Shown in pieces: positions 33,711-34,560 of a stretch of 34,560 bases of DNA (the stretch's first letter is position 1; every line of letters starts with the position of its first letter). Where the stretch lies: positions 1 through 34,560 of the forward strand of contig CAZIVE010000017.1 in the NCBI GenBank assembly GCA_964542435.1, in the 5' to 3' direction. Under the pieces are notes generated by a model. That model had not been told where the DNA came from. It worked only from the letters and a program-made list of their open reading frames with translations, and ran no database searches. This DNA is from CAZIVE01 sp964542435 (GTDB lineage Bacteria > Bacteroidota > Bacteroidia > Bacteroidales > Tannerellaceae). The position numbers and the translations under genes were made by a program.

Positions 33711-34382
33711 ATGGCAAGATTCAATAAACTCAACACTCTCCGTGCGATGATGGAAACCGGAATGGTTCCCGTTTTCTACAACAGCAGTCCCGAAATCTCC
33801 CGTCAGGTGGTGACAGCCTGCTACGACGGCGGCGTCCGCGTCTTCGAATTCACCAATCGCGGAGATTATGCTCACGAGGTTTTCGAAGAGGTCAACAAAT
33901 ATGCCGCCAAGGAATGTCCCGATATGATCCTCGGCGCCGGCTCCGTCATCGATCCGGCCACCGCAGCGCTCTACATCCAGCTGGGCGCCAACTTCATCGT
34001 CGGTCCCTGCTACAATCCGGAGATACCGGCCGTCTGCAACCGCCGGCTGATCCCTTACATTCCCGGCTGCGGCTCCGTCACGGAGATCGGTACAGCTCAA
34101 GCTGCCGGCTGCGATGTCTGCAAGATCTTCCCCGCAGGAAATGTCGGAGGACCTTCGTTCGTGAAGAACATCAAAGCGCCTATGCCCTGGAGCCAGATCA
34201 TGGCAACAGGTGCTGTGGAACCGACCGAAGAGAATCTCGTAGCGTGGATGAAAGCCGGCACTGCCTGCGTCGGAATGGGCTCGAAGCTCTTCCCCAAAGA
34301 GGAGATCGCCGCCGGAAACTGGAACGCCATCTCCAACCGCTGCCGCTTCGCTCTCGACATTATCGCACAAGCCCGCGAATAA
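33711..34382 (+). CDS. eda: KDPG / 4-hydroxy-2-oxoglutarate aldolase
   Basis: A 223-residue class I aldolase that splits 2-keto-3-deoxy-6-phosphogluconate to pyruvate and glyceraldehyde 3-phosphate. The Schiff-base lysine is Lys138 in DVCKIFPAGN and the proton-relay glutamate is Glu46 in RVFEFTNRG. The phosphate-binding GAGSV (75-79), PGCGSVTEIG and final GVGMGSKLF-like motif (residues about 185-193) are where the family expects them. It is the last gene of the run and completes the pathway begun by KdgK. No hairpin terminator is evident in the 178 bases left in the window after its stop, so the operon may continue beyond it. Confidence 0.93.
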   Translation: MARFNKLNTLRAMMETGMVPVFYNSSPEISRQVVTACYDGGVRVFEFTNRGDYAHEVFEEVNKYAAKECPDMILGAGSVIDPATAALYIQLGANFIVGPCYNPEIPAVCNRRLIPYIPGCGSVTEIGTAQAAGCDVCKIFPAGNVGGPSFVKNIKAPMPWSQIMATGAVEPTEENLVAWMKAGTACVGMGSKLFPKEEIAAGNWNAISNRCRFALDIIAQARE

Positions 34383-34560
34383 TGGTTTGACAGAATAAAA
34401 AGAATAGGAATCTAAGGATTTTTCAAGGCTAATGCCAAGAATGAATGCATTGGTAATGCTTTATAAAAAGGAATTACAAACAGGTATCCATACACTATAG
34501 AATATAAGATGTATCAATCCATTCCATACAGTAATCGTTCAGGCTGAAGACCTGCTTTGG

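Noticed and set aside
34383..34560. Weak inverted repeat after eda as a terminator
   Set aside because: Stem pairing around TGCCAA / TTGGTA is short and imperfect and has no T-run; nothing else can be supported in this edge stretch.

Overview
The window looks like a chromosomal segment from an anaerobic gut-type member of the Bacteroidales (phylum Bacteroidota). Supporting signs are Bacteroidota-type promoters (TTTG, 19-21 nt, TAnnTTTG), a type IX secretion C-terminal domain, many families largely confined to this phylum (DUF4831, DUF4861, a fused NagB/PIG-L protein, a TPR-transmembrane-AraC regulator), and surface lipoproteins with acidic residues after the lipid cysteine. I cannot name the genus. 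No rRNA, tRNA, CRISPR, phage or transposase gene is visible. Two runs of exactly 100 N (8470-8569, 23575-23674) are placeholder assembly gaps.

Layout: 1-812 is the start of a secreted GH127 enzyme (minus). 1058-2719 is a membrane-tethered AraC-type regulator (minus). 2932-5304 is penicillin-binding protein 1A (minus), separated from the divergent DUF4831/POT-transporter pair (5594-8387, plus) by a tandem 85-bp near-palindromic element that carries promoter-like boxes in both directions. 8570-14235 is a minus-strand run: DUF3332 lipoprotein, GH2 beta-galactosidase, ABC-F ATPase cut by gap 1. 14416-16901 is a minus-strand pair, a triple-LysM/periplasmic-binding-fold protein and an outer-membrane barrel, headed by a diverged copy of the same promoter element. 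On its other side lie a T9SS type B cargo protein (17068-18429) and a HAD phosphatase (18642-19268).

19302-23380 holds a VTC-type polyphosphate polymerase-domain protein, DUF4956 and DUF2490 proteins (minus) divergent from a large Cthe_2159-type beta-helix surface lipoprotein (plus). A 41-bp tandem repeat array with gap 2 inside it follows. 23809-27052 (minus) encodes a NagX-like membrane acyltransferase homologue and a NagB/PIG-L fusion whose NagB half lacks the known catalytic residues. 27624-34382 (plus) is a tight five-gene run: mnmA, a PMCA-type calcium ATPase, a DUF4861 lipoprotein, kdgK and eda; the last two complete catabolism of 2-keto-3-deoxygluconate to pyruvate and glyceraldehyde 3-phosphate.

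Themes: glycan use (GH127, GH2, NagX/PIG-L, DUF4861-KdgK-Eda), peptide uptake (POT), and envelope building (PBP1A, LysM/LpoA-like protein, VTC/DUF4956/Cthe_2159). The least explained parts are the VTC/beta-helix locus, the degenerate NagB fusion and the mobile-looking bidirectional promoter repeat.
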